NCBI GenBank assembly: GCA_027066965.1 | Contig: JAMOMT010000014.1 | Coordinates: 1-18,284 of the forward strand | Direction: 5' to 3' | Source: Archaeoglobaceae archaeon | GTDB lineage: Archaea; Halobacteriota; Archaeoglobi; Archaeoglobales; Archaeoglobaceae | DNA length: 18,284 nucleotides | In this document: piece after piece, positions 6,337 through 13,413 of the stretch | How the letters are laid out: each line of letters opens with the position of its first letter | How positions within the stretch are numbered: the stretch's first letter is position 1 | Position numbers and translations under genes: made by a program | Notes under the pieces: model-generated | Database searches by the model: none | What the model was told of the DNA's origin: nothing | The model's input: the letters and a program-made list of their open reading frames with translations, nothing else

Positions 6337-7349
6337 TCTATTTTTGGATAATCTATCTCGGAAGAACCGAAAAAGCTTCTTACCCTCTCTTGCATTCTTA
6401 GGTAGCACATGAGGAAAGGAGCCTGAAAGACCGCCATCAGGGCTGGGGCCACGGCAAAGTACTGCCCTTCCTTACCAAAAACTGCGACAAGGATCGCTAT
6501 GCTCAGAGCGATGTTCTTGCTAACCGACGTGAAAACGACTGACTGGTGTTTTTCGTAACTAAGCCTTTTCCTGTTGATTAGCAGAGTTAGCAGGACGAGA
6601 GAAGGGTAAAAACAGATAGCAACTGGTGCTACCATCAGAATGTCCCTCAAATCGTGAACGATCATTCTCGCCTTCGACGAGAATATGACGAAGATCATCG
6701 CGTACAGGCAAACGAGCGTTATCGTTGAAAAAACGGGCTTGTACCTTCTGTTAAAGTAGTGAACGCCTCTCTTTCTGACTATTGCTTCTCTTGTTAGAAC
6801 ACCGAGCGCGAGTGGTAGTATGAGAACGAAGATCAAACTCTTCACCATTAAAAAGTAGGGAACGTGGAAGCTCGACTTCTCCGCTATGTACCCTCCCAGC
6901 AGTGGGTACACAAAAATAGAGCACAGAAAAGCCAAAGCTACAGTTGCAGCCCCCGCGAGCAAGTCTCCGCCTGAAAGTCCTATGAACCCGAGACCCATGC
7001 TCGAGGAAGGAGCTATTGCGAGAAACATCAATCCAAGCCTAATTCTTGGGTCGGGAACGAAAATAGACGTTAAAACGAACATGTAAGCTGGAGCTATGGC
7101 GAAGTTGAGAACGAGAGCCTCTACGATAACTGAAAAACAACCTCTGACGTTTCTGAGGGCGCTGAGAGATATGCTTGTCATCATGGGGTATATCATCGCG
7201 AATACAAGGGGTAAAATCAGAAAGCCAAGCTTAACTCCCGTGAAGTAGCCAAAAAAGATACCAGAAAAAATAGAAAGGAGAGTTAGCTCTATCATGTGTT
7301 TTGAAAGTCTGAACTGAACTCTAGAAACGAGGTTAAACTCTTTGCACAT
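6333..7349 (-). CDS. ACR3/BASS-family (bile acid:sodium symporter fold) transporter
   Basis: The 338-residue protein has about ten membrane segments and the layout of the BASS superfamily, closest by eye to ACR3-type arsenite carriers. The shared features are YPMMTSISLSALRNV, LVLNFAIAPAYMF, IFVPDPRIRLGLMFLAIAP, a discontinuous-helix region SGGDLLAGAATVALAF, and late in the protein TSVSKNIALSIAILVAVFG. ACR3 carriers have an essential cysteine in a motif like ARCIAMV. Here the equivalent stretch reads APSSSMGLG, with no cysteine, so arsenite may not be the substrate. AGGAGG lies just upstream of ATG 7349, inside the previous gene, and the genes overlap by 17 bases, so translation is probably coupled. 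Substrate is unknown. Confidence 0.8.
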   Translation of the reverse strand: MCKEFNLVSRVQFRLSKHMIELTLLSIFSGIFFGYFTGVKLGFLILPLVFAMIYPMMTSISLSALRNVRGCFSVIVEALVLNFAIAPAYMFVLTSIFVPDPRIRLGLMFLAIAPSSSMGLGFIGLSGGDLLAGAATVALAFLCSIFVYPLLGGYIAEKSSFHVPYFLMVKSLIFVLILPLALGVLTREAIVRKRGVHYFNRRYKPVFSTITLVCLYAMIFVIFSSKARMIVHDLRDILMVAPVAICFYPSLVLLTLLINRKRLSYEKHQSVVFTSVSKNIALSIAILVAVFGKEGQYFAVAPALMAVFQAPFLMCYLRMQERVRSFFGSSEIDYPKID

Positions 7350-7572
7350 TCGAAGCCCTCCTATCCGATCTGCCAGAGCTGCCAGAATTTCTGCAGAGAA
7401 GGGATCTCAATTCTCTCATTTCCAGAAACAAAACTTTCTGCTCTGCGGTCATGTAGGGAAAACAGTCTTCGAAGGGATCGTAACCGAAGGGACAGAGACC
7501 CTTAACGCACGGAAACCCGTACCTCCCGTTTGAGTCCATGCAGGGTAACCTTCTGAGTAGTATAGAAATCAT
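7333..7572 (-). CDS. Small cysteine-rich protein upstream of transporter
   Basis: The 79-residue product has an N-terminal cysteine cluster at C11, C22, C27 and C37 (PCMDSNGRYGFPCVKGLCPF, then EDC), spaced CX10CX4CX9C, plus a fifth cysteine near residue 60. The spacing suggests a metal or Fe-S site, or disulfides. The C-terminal half is helical and charged. ATG 7572 is chosen because GGTGGAG lies just upstream; the GTG codons at 7584 and 7581 form part of that site. The gene overlaps the ACR3-like carrier by 17 bases, so the two work as one transcription unit, and the small protein may regulate, deliver substrate to, or sense for the carrier. No family is recognised. Confidence 0.65.
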   Translation of the reverse strand: MISILLRRLPCMDSNGRYGFPCVKGLCPFGYDPFEDCFPYMTAEQKVLFLEMRELRSLLCRNSGSSGRSDRRASNVQRV

Positions 7573-7694
7573 AATCTCCACCACTATGGTGTGTGTTTCT
7601 TCAACTATATAACTTTATCTAATTTAATTTTTAAACTAAAACTCGCAAAAACCCGAACAAAAACTTTAATTATTATTTATTTTCAATCTGTGAC
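7573..7694. promoter_or_regulatory. Divergent promoter region between transporter operon and fwd cluster
   Basis: This AT-rich 122-base gap serves both directions. For the minus strand, TTATATAG (plus-strand 7605-7612) would start transcription near 7582, giving a short leader that contains GGTGGAG. For the plus strand, TTTAATTAT at 7665-7673 lies about 26 bases before ATG 7695, so the fwd cluster could be transcribed as a leaderless message. No long dyad was seen. Confidence 0.5.
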
Positions 7695-8162
7695 ATGCCG
7701 AGCCCGCTCGACATCTACAAGCTTCTCCCTAAGACGAATTGCGGGAAGTGTGGGGAGAAAACGTGCATGAGCTTCGCGTTCAAGCTCCTAAGTGGAGAGA
7801 GAAAGCTTGAGGAATGCGAGCCTTTGTTCTCCCCAAAGTTCGAGAAGAACAGAAAAAAGCTTGAAGAAATGCTCGCAATCGTTGAGAAGGCGAAGGAAAC
7901 AGGATTAATTGTTAACGAAGAGCTCTGCACGGGTTGTGCTAACTGCATAGTCTCCTGTCCCGTTCACGTTGAGAAAGACCCCTACAACGCGGCTATGGGC
8001 AGAGGGATAGAGATGGACGAGCCTATACTTAGGATAGAGGATGGAGTCGTTAGGGTTGTTAACCTGAGCCTGTGCAGGAGGTACGGAAAGGAGAGAACTC
8101 TCTGCGTCGTTTGTAGGGAGAACTGCCCGACTGACGCGATAAGCTTTGTGGAGGAGGCTTGA
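7695..8162 (+). CDS. fwdG: Three-cluster Fe-S protein (FeS domain plus 2x[4Fe-4S] ferredoxin), FwdG-like
   Basis: The 155-residue electron carrier begins with an FeS domain of the RnfB/CdhE type: C16, C19, C24 and C41 (NCGKCGEKTC...C). A linker helix follows (~50-70), then two ferredoxin-type clusters: C78, C81, C84, C88 (CTGCANCIVSCPV) and C127, C137, C140, C144 (CVVCRENCP). It would pass electrons to or from the FwdB site. The FwdG name rests on position ahead of fwdB and on my memory of how Archaeoglobales homologs are named. Classical FwdG lacks the N-terminal FeS domain, so this is a fused form. ATG 7695 has no strong ribosome binding site and a TATA-like box 26 bases upstream, so it looks leaderless. 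fwdB follows with no spacer. Confidence 0.8.
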   Translation: MPSPLDIYKLLPKTNCGKCGEKTCMSFAFKLLSGERKLEECEPLFSPKFEKNRKKLEEMLAIVEKAKETGLIVNEELCTGCANCIVSCPVHVEKDPYNAAMGRGIEMDEPILRIEDGVVRVVNLSLCRRYGKERTLCVVCRENCPTDAISFVEEA

Positions 8163-9335
8163 ATGAGGATAGTTTGTACTGCTTGTTCTTGTCTCTGTGA
8201 CGACATAGTAATCGAGGGGGGTAAGGTTTACCACGCGTGCAGGAAGGGATACAACCTCCTTAGAGGGGAAAGGGAGGTAAACACAGTCGATGGAGAGAAG
8301 TGCGACTTCGAAAAAGCCGTAAAATCCGCTATCGACGTATTTGGTAATGCTAAGAGACCCCTTATATTTGGACTTGACAACGTCAACTGCGAAACTCAAA
8401 AACTCGCTTTAAAGCTGGCAAAAAACAGCGGAGCGATAGTTGCAGATCACTCAACTCTAAGCTGTGGGGAGCTGATAAAGCTTGCAATAAGTAGAAAGCA
8501 CGCAACTCTTGAGGAGTTTAGAGATAGGGGGTATGTGTCCATCTACTGGGGCTCCAACCCCCACAACGGCATTCCAAGACACCTATCGCGCTTTACGTAC
8601 TACCCAAGGAGCGGGAAGAGGCAGAGGGGATACGAAGAAGACAGGTTTCTCGTCGTTGTCGACGTGAGAAAGAGCGAAACTGCAAAGATAGCAGAAAAGA
8701 GCAAGAGCGGACTGTTCATAAGAGTGGAAAAAGACTCTGATCTTATAGACTCTTTTCTGAAAGCTCTTGAGGGAAAAGCTGGAAAGTATGTTGAAGTGGC
8801 GAGAGCCCTTAAGGAAATGGAGAAGTCTGATCTTAACGCAATATTCGGGGGAAGTGGGCTTTACTTCGGGCTTAATGGGGGTTTAGAGAGCTTTGAGGGA
8901 ATGCTCGACAGGTTAGCTGATTTAAACGTTCACTTCATTCCAGCAAACACGAAGGCGAACATGAGAGGCTTTGTCGAATTGATGCTGAAGGAGACAGGCT
9001 CTCTCTGCTATGACTTTGGAGAGGGAGAAGCCTGCTCCCTGAAAGAGGCTTTCTCATTGTGCGATGTCGCGTTAATAGTCGGAGCAGACCCCTTCAGGAC
9101 CGTTCCCTGGACGATATCGAGTATGATAAGGGAGAGGGAAGTAATCCTTGTCAACAGCCTGAAGTCTGTAACTGGAAGGCTTTGCGGGAGCAGAGTCAAA
9201 ATATCCCCAGAAATCTCATGCTTCTCTGGAGGTACGATGGTCAGAAGTGATGGGGTTGAAGTGAGACTCTCTGGAGGCGGCAAGGAAAGGAGCGATGAAG
9301 CGGTAATGCTCTCTCTGCTAAATCAGGAGGTGTAA
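8163..9335 (+). CDS. fwdB: Formylmethanofuran dehydrogenase subunit B-like (molybdo/tungstopterin subunit)
   Basis: FwdB is the tungsten or molybdenum pterin subunit that interconverts CO2 and formate for loading onto methanofuran. The 390-residue product has the N-terminal [4Fe-4S] set C5, C8, C12, C26 (CTACSCLCDD). It also has the family block WGSNPHNGIPRHLSRF at 129-144, followed by RFLVVVDVRKSET. The expected metal-ligand cysteine aligns at C101 in ADHSTLSCGEL. In classical FwdB the motif is SVCHGP, so the histidine after the cysteine is replaced by glycine here. The protein is also roughly 40 residues shorter than classical FwdB. The start follows GAGG at 8154-8157, directly after the fwdG-like stop, so the two genes are coupled. 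This may be a divergent paralog with another substrate. Confidence 0.85.
   Translation: MRIVCTACSCLCDDIVIEGGKVYHACRKGYNLLRGEREVNTVDGEKCDFEKAVKSAIDVFGNAKRPLIFGLDNVNCETQKLALKLAKNSGAIVADHSTLSCGELIKLAISRKHATLEEFRDRGYVSIYWGSNPHNGIPRHLSRFTYYPRSGKRQRGYEEDRFLVVVDVRKSETAKIAEKSKSGLFIRVEKDSDLIDSFLKALEGKAGKYVEVARALKEMEKSDLNAIFGGSGLYFGLNGGLESFEGMLDRLADLNVHFIPANTKANMRGFVELMLKETGSLCYDFGEGEACSLKEAFSLCDVALIVGADPFRTVPWTISSMIREREVILVNSLKSVTGRLCGSRVKISPEISCFSGGTMVRSDGVEVRLSGGGKERSDEAVMLSLLNQEV
9325..9332 (+). promoter_or_regulatory. Ribosome binding site deciding a TTG start for fwdD
   Basis: AGGAGGTG lies at the end of fwdB, six bases before TTG 9339. An out-of-frame ATG at 9335-9337 overlaps the fwdB stop but is too close to the site and closes after 13 codons. 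The spacing favours the TTG. Confidence 0.6.
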
Positions 9336-9338
9336 TGG

Positions 9339-9653
9339 TTGTTCGAGTTTACGAAGCTGATGAAGTTCGACGTTAAAGTTGTTGTTGTAAAGGACATACT
9401 CCACGAGGGCGATACAGCTAGGGCTCTGATAAGCCGAGAGCTTGCCGAAAAGCTTGGGGTGAAGGATGGGGGTTTAATAAGGCTAACAAGAGGAGATGTT
9501 TCTGTCTGCTTTGAAGCGATCGTTTCTGAGTTTGCTGAAGGTGTTGACGTCGTAATTCCCTCTGGCTACTTCGCCTCCAGGCTTGCTGACGAGGAAAATC
9601 CGAAGCTTTTCAAGGCGGAAGTAGAGAAGTGCGATAAAGCTGACTCAATCTGA
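9339..9653 (+). CDS. fwdD: FwdD-like molybdopterin dinucleotide-binding subunit (short, divergent)
   Basis: The 104-residue protein has the fold signature of the molybdopterin-dinucleotide binding domain: LISRELAEKLGVKDGGLIRL followed by VSVCFEAIVSEF and DVVIPSGYF. FwdD completes the cofactor pocket with FwdB. Classical FwdD is about 125-135 residues and carries a GPWAN-type motif after the 'IP' strand. Here that place reads PSGYFASRL, and the later GTGMPxFK element is reduced to ENPKLFK, so the cofactor-binding face has changed. It starts with TTG 9339 behind a strong AGGAGGTG; an in-frame ATG at 9360 is the alternative. It lies three bases after the fwdB stop, in the same operon. Confidence 0.78.
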   Translation: MFEFTKLMKFDVKVVVVKDILHEGDTARALISRELAEKLGVKDGGLIRLTRGDVSVCFEAIVSEFAEGVDVVIPSGYFASRLADEENPKLFKAEVEKCDKADSI

Positions 9654-9687
9654 TACATTAATATACTCTCCCGGCAGAGTGAGCAGC

Positions 9688-10422
9688 ATGAAGGTGGCTG
9701 TTGTTTCGAACGTTCACGGTAACCTGAAGGCCCTCGCCACGGCTTTCAGCGAGATAGAGAAGATGAAAGAAAGTGGAAAAGACATAGAGAAGATTGTTGT
9801 AATTGGCATCTTCGGTTACATGCCTTACCCGAAGGAGGTTTACAAGATGCTCAGCGACGCCCCAAATGTACTGTGTGTGAGGGGCAGGATAGACCACATG
9901 ATTGCTAAGTGGAGCGACATGAGTGAGGAGGAGAAAGAGGAATTCAGGGCTGAAGAGCCTTTCCTCGCGAAGGTAGTCGAGTGGAACTGGGAGGAGATGG
10001 GTAGAGATGCAAGAAAATGGCTTAGGAACTTCGTTCCTGCCTTGCTGTTCGAGAAGTTTGGAGACAATGAGTTCGCGTTCTCTTACGGCAAGCCGTTCAA
10101 CATACACTCGGAAGTTCTGCCTAAGATGCCTCTATCATACTACGAGAGCATAATGGCTGCCGTGAGAAAGTATGAGATGCTCGTCGTAGCTGGTTACGAG
10201 CCCTTCCTCGCTGAAACGAAGTACGGCAAAATCGCCTGCCCGGGAGGCTTGGGAGTCCACAAGAAGGGATTAAAGCCTAGCTTCGCAATTATCGATACCG
10301 CAAGCCTCGACATCTCGTTCCACGAGTTCGAATACGCGAAGAAGGAAGTGGAGGATAGGCTGAGGGAGTTAAATCCCCCCGAGCTCGATAAGCTCGTGGA
10401 CTTTCTGTATCACGGCGTTTGA
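9688..10422 (+). CDS. Metallophosphoesterase-fold protein lacking metal ligands (predicted pseudoenzyme)
   Basis: The 244-residue product follows the YfcE/MJ0936-like calcineurin phosphoesterase layout from end to end. The metal-binding positions are nearly all changed. SDxHGN reads SNVHGN (N8), LGDIVGYGP reads IGIFGYMPYP (I41), GNHD reads GRID (R67, I68), the HG of the fifth block reads YG (Y133), and GHTH reads GYEP (Y170, P172). Only H10 of the usual ligands remains. The frame is intact over 244 codons with normal codon use, so it is a maintained protein, not a decaying gene. ATG 9688 follows AGAGTGAG; ATTAATATAC at 9658-9667 would be a TATA box at leaderless distance. It begins 34 bases after fwdD, so it may serve that cluster. 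A binding or structural role is likelier than catalysis. Confidence 0.85.
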   Translation: MKVAVVSNVHGNLKALATAFSEIEKMKESGKDIEKIVVIGIFGYMPYPKEVYKMLSDAPNVLCVRGRIDHMIAKWSDMSEEEKEEFRAEEPFLAKVVEWNWEEMGRDARKWLRNFVPALLFEKFGDNEFAFSYGKPFNIHSEVLPKMPLSYYESIMAAVRKYEMLVVAGYEPFLAETKYGKIACPGGLGVHKKGLKPSFAIIDTASLDISFHEFEYAKKEVEDRLRELNPPELDKLVDFLYHGV

Positions 10423-10442
10423 TTTTCTCTTTTTCCGTTTTT
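10423..10442 (+). terminator. Oligo-T terminator after the phosphoesterase-like gene
   Basis: Three T-runs follow the stop codon directly (TTTTCTCTTTTTCCGTTTTT). This is the usual form of an archaeal terminator and needs no stem. The remaining ~210 bases before dppA hold no gene. Confidence 0.5.
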
Positions 10443-10565
10443 GCCGGTTGTGTTAGTTTTAACAGTTTTTAACTTTAACAACTTAATCTAAAACAAAAAC
10501 AAACCTCAAACAGTCACCTTAATATATCAGCCCGATGCCATCTACTATTTATACACCACATATAT

Positions 10566-10589
10566 CCAACCAGGCAACCGACCAACCAG
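10566..10589 (+). repeat. Direct repeat CCAACCAG, two copies 16 bases apart, upstream of dppA
   Basis: CCAACCAG occurs at 10566-10573 and 10582-10589, with related CAACC between them. The region lies about 65-90 bases before dppA and about 35-60 bases upstream of its TATA box, where an archaeal activator could bind. A second TATA-like sequence (TATTTATAC) lies just upstream at about 10548-10556. Function is inference. Confidence 0.3.
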
Positions 10590-10624
10590 CGAGCCCCTGA
10601 TTAGCAAGTAACACTCGAAAAAGG

Positions 10625-10632
10625 CTTTAAAC
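10625..10632 (+). promoter_or_regulatory. TATA box of dppA; message predicted leaderless
   Basis: CTTTAAAC is centred 25 bases before ATG 10654, and no ribosome binding site lies between, so transcription should begin at or next to the start codon. Confidence 0.5.
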
Positions 10633-10653
10633 CACATCTCGAACTCGAAAGGC

Positions 10654-12234
10654 ATGAGAAAATGGGCTTTGCTCCTGATTTTGCTGATTGCCGCTGGAGC
10701 TATCTTTGCCGGATGTGCCCAGAACAAGGCCCAGAACCAGGTCTCTTCAGTTGCAAAGAACAAGACCTCTCAGAGTGTCCAGGCTTCGAGCGTAGTTATA
10801 GGTGTCACGGACAAGGTAACGGACCTCGATCCAGCCAACGCGTACGACGCCTTCACGTGGGAGATACTCGAAAACACGATGGTTGGACTAGTAAAGTACA
10901 AGCCCGGAACCCTCAAAATAGAGCCGGCCCTCGCTGAGAGCTGGGAGGTCAAGAACAACTCGACAGTCTGGATCTTCCACCTGAGGAAGGGTCTCAAGTT
11001 CTCCGACGGAACACCTCTCACTGCGAAGAACGTCGTCTGGAGCATAGAGAGGGTAATGAGGATAAAGGGAGACCCATCGTGGCTTGTAACGGACTTCGTC
11101 AAGAAGGTAGTTGCTGAGAACAACACAACAGTCATCTTCTACCTCAAGCACCCGACCTCCTACTTCCTCGCCCTGCTCACGACTCCCCCATACTACCCGG
11201 TCAACCCGAAGTACAGCCCGGACAAGATAGATTCCGATCAGACTGCCGGAGGTGCCGGTCCTTATAAGATAGTCAAGTTCGTTAGAGGACAGGAGATCGT
11301 CCTCGAGGCGAACCCGTACTACTTCGGGCAGAAGCCGAAAACTCAGAAGATAATTGTCAGGTTCTACAGGGACGCAACTACGATGAGGCTCGCCCTCCAG
11401 AACGGTGAGATCGACGTTGCCTGGAGGACTCTAAGGCCGAGCGACATAATAAGCCTCGAAAAGAGCAACTTCAACGTCGTAAAGGTTCCCGGTACGTACA
11501 TAAGGTACCTCTGCTTCAACGTGAAGAAGGAGCCGACGTCGAGTGTCCTCGTTAGGAGGGCTCTTGCTGCTGCGATAAACAGGAGCGAGATAGCGAGCAT
11601 GGTTTACAGGGGGACTGTGGAGCCGCTCTACAGCCTCATACCGAACGGCATGTGGAGCCACCTCGATGTCTTCAAGAAGTACGGAGATGGCAACGTTAAG
11701 CTTGCTCAGCAGCTCCTTGAGAAGGCCGGATACAGCAAGAGCAACCCCCTCCACATCCAGCTCTGGTACACGCCAACTCACTACGGAGACACCGAGGCTG
11801 ACCTAGCCCAGATGATAAAGAGCCAGTGGGAGAGCACCGGAATGGTCAAAGTGACGATAAAGAGTGCTGAGTGGGGCACTTACGTCGACTACGCGAGGAA
11901 GGGACAGATGCAGGCTTACCTGCTCGGATGGTATCCCGACTACCTTGATCCAGATGACTACACGACACCCTTCTTGAGCAGCACTGCAAACACGTGGGCT
12001 GGAACCGGTTTTGCGAACAAGACCGTTGACTCCTTGCTTAAGAAGGCACAGCAGATACCGAACCAGGATGAGAGGGCGAAGATATACGAGGAGGTGCAGA
12101 AGATACTCGCAGACCAGGTGCCGTACGTCCCGCTCGTCCAGGGCAACCTGTTCGTAGTGACTAAGCCGAACGTGCACGGCGTAACGGTTGGGCCGGACAT
12201 GGTGATGGAGTACGCGTACCTTTACAGGACTTAA
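10654..12234 (+). CDS. dppA: Peptide-type ABC transporter solute-binding lipoprotein
   Basis: The 526-residue extracellular binding protein belongs to SBP family 5 (DppA/OppA). It has a lipoprotein signal at residues 1-21 with lipobox FAGC (C21), then a Gln/Ser/Lys-rich tether (~22-46) and the mature domain. Family landmarks are IEPALAESWEVKNNSTVWIF, HLRKGLKFSDGTPLTAKNVV, an RALAAAINRSEIA block and GWYPDYLDPDDYTTPF. It captures di- or oligopeptides or similar ligands; the specificity cannot be read from sequence. It has its own promoter and a T-rich terminator downstream, and is separated from dppB by 150 bases, which suits the excess of binding protein over permease normally needed. The start is supported by the signal peptide and leaderless promoter. 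Confidence 0.93.
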   Translation: MRKWALLLILLIAAGAIFAGCAQNKAQNQVSSVAKNKTSQSVQASSVVIGVTDKVTDLDPANAYDAFTWEILENTMVGLVKYKPGTLKIEPALAESWEVKNNSTVWIFHLRKGLKFSDGTPLTAKNVVWSIERVMRIKGDPSWLVTDFVKKVVAENNTTVIFYLKHPTSYFLALLTTPPYYPVNPKYSPDKIDSDQTAGGAGPYKIVKFVRGQEIVLEANPYYFGQKPKTQKIIVRFYRDATTMRLALQNGEIDVAWRTLRPSDIISLEKSNFNVVKVPGTYIRYLCFNVKKEPTSSVLVRRALAAAINRSEIASMVYRGTVEPLYSLIPNGMWSHLDVFKKYGDGNVKLAQQLLEKAGYSKSNPLHIQLWYTPTHYGDTEADLAQMIKSQWESTGMVKVTIKSAEWGTYVDYARKGQMQAYLLGWYPDYLDPDDYTTPFLSSTANTWAGTGFANKTVDSLLKKAQQIPNQDERAKIYEEVQKILADQVPYVPLVQGNLFVVTKPNVHGVTVGPDMVMEYAYLYRT

Positions 12235-12262
12235 TTTCTAATTTTTTAATTTTGGTTTTTCT
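12235..12262 (+). terminator. Oligo-T terminator between dppA and dppB
   Basis: Successive T-runs follow the dppA stop. TTTGGTTTTT at 12251-12260 is the exact inverse of AAAAACCAAA at 12349-12358, just before the dppB binding site. The whole dppA-dppB gap is thus bracketed by a 10-base inverted repeat. TTTAAATAAAG around 12328-12338 could be a secondary promoter for dppBCDF. Partial termination is inferred. Confidence 0.4.
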
Positions 12263-12372
12263 CATAGTTTAGACTCTTGAGTTTGAAAAGACTGGCAGGT
12301 TGTAGGTTGGAAGTGTAAATAATAAAATTTAAATAAAGAATTAAAAATAAAAACCAAAGGAAAAATCTAAAA

Positions 12373-12382
12373 GGAGGCGATC
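12373..12382 (+). promoter_or_regulatory. Near-perfect ribosome binding site for a GTG start (dppB)
   Basis: GGAGGCGATC differs by one base from the archaeal consensus GGAGGTGATC, and is followed two bases later by GTG 12385. Confidence 0.6.
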
Positions 12383-12384
12383 GA

Positions 12385-13404
12385 GTGTCGAGAGGTATAA
12401 CGCAGTACGTCCTCCTGAGGGCTCTGATGATAATTCCGACAGTGTTGATTCTTTACACAATCGTTTTCATCTTCATGCGAATACTCCCCGGAAATCCGAT
12501 ACTTGCAGTCGTCGGGACTAAGAGCATCTCTCCAGAGCAGATGAAGCACTTAATGCACCTTGCAGGCTTAGACAAACCTCTGTATGTCCAGTACTTCGAC
12601 TACCTCTGGCAGCTCTTGCACGGAAACTTTGGGGTTACCTTAGCTTTTCCCATGGGTGTTCCCGTTGCTGATTACCTAAGGCTAAGGTTTCCGGCAACTC
12701 TCGAGCTCACTATATGGTCCTTCGCTATCAGCGTTATACTCGGTTTGCTTACGGGCACCCTTGGAGCTGTGAAGAGAGGAACTAAACTTGACACCTCCAT
12801 GAGACTCTACAGCATAGTCGCCTACACACTCTTCATACCTTGGTTCGGAATGATTCTGCAGTACATTTTCGGTGTATGGCTACACATCCTTCCGACCTCC
12901 GGCAGAATAAACCCGAACGTCAACCTGCACACGATTACAGGCCTTTACGTTCTGGACAGCATTCTCACGGGCAACTGGTCTGCTTTCGTAAGCTCGATAA
13001 AGCACCTGATACTTCCAAGCCTCACACTCGGAATAGTCCTAAGCGGTGCGTACACGAGACTTGTCAGGAACAACATGGTTGAGGTGCTGAATCAGGACTT
13101 CATAAGGGCTTACAAGGCGAGGGGAGTTAAGGACTGGAAGGTTACTTGGTACGCCTTAAAGAACGCGTTCATACCAGTTATAACGCTCATGGGGTTGCAG
13201 TTCGCGATACTGCTTGGAGGAGCAATTCTCACGGAAACGACGTTCAACTGGCCAGGGATGGGAACTTTCATAATAGATAGGATAGAGTACAGGGATTACA
13301 ACGCTATACAGGGTGCTGTCGTCTTCTTCGCGTTCTTCGTCGGCCTGATAAGCCTAATAGTTGATGTGATCTACGCTCTGCTTGATCCGAGGGTCAAGTA
13401 TTGA
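12385..13404 (+). CDS. dppB: Peptide-type ABC transporter permease DppB
   Basis: The 339-residue inner permease of the Dpp/Opp type starts with the family N-terminus (YVLLRALMIIPTVLILYTIV, then FMRILPGNP). It has about six membrane helices and the cytoplasmic EAA loop that docks on the ATPases (DFIRAYKARGVKDWKVTWYA followed by LKNAFIPV). The C-terminus ends with the typical LLDPRVKY. It forms the translocation channel with DppC. The start is GTG behind a very strong binding site. The stop TGA forms the beginning of the dppC ribosome binding site (TGAGGTGAT), so expression is coupled. Confidence 0.94.
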   Translation: MSRGITQYVLLRALMIIPTVLILYTIVFIFMRILPGNPILAVVGTKSISPEQMKHLMHLAGLDKPLYVQYFDYLWQLLHGNFGVTLAFPMGVPVADYLRLRFPATLELTIWSFAISVILGLLTGTLGAVKRGTKLDTSMRLYSIVAYTLFIPWFGMILQYIFGVWLHILPTSGRINPNVNLHTITGLYVLDSILTGNWSAFVSSIKHLILPSLTLGIVLSGAYTRLVRNNMVEVLNQDFIRAYKARGVKDWKVTWYALKNAFIPVITLMGLQFAILLGGAILTETTFNWPGMGTFIIDRIEYRDYNAIQGAVVFFAFFVGLISLIVDVIYALLDPRVKY

Positions 13405-13413
13405 GGTGATACT

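Noticed and set aside
9658..10107. Minus-strand frame opposite the phosphoesterase-like gene
   Set aside because: The plus strand follows a known fold throughout and has start signals; the opposite frame has neither.
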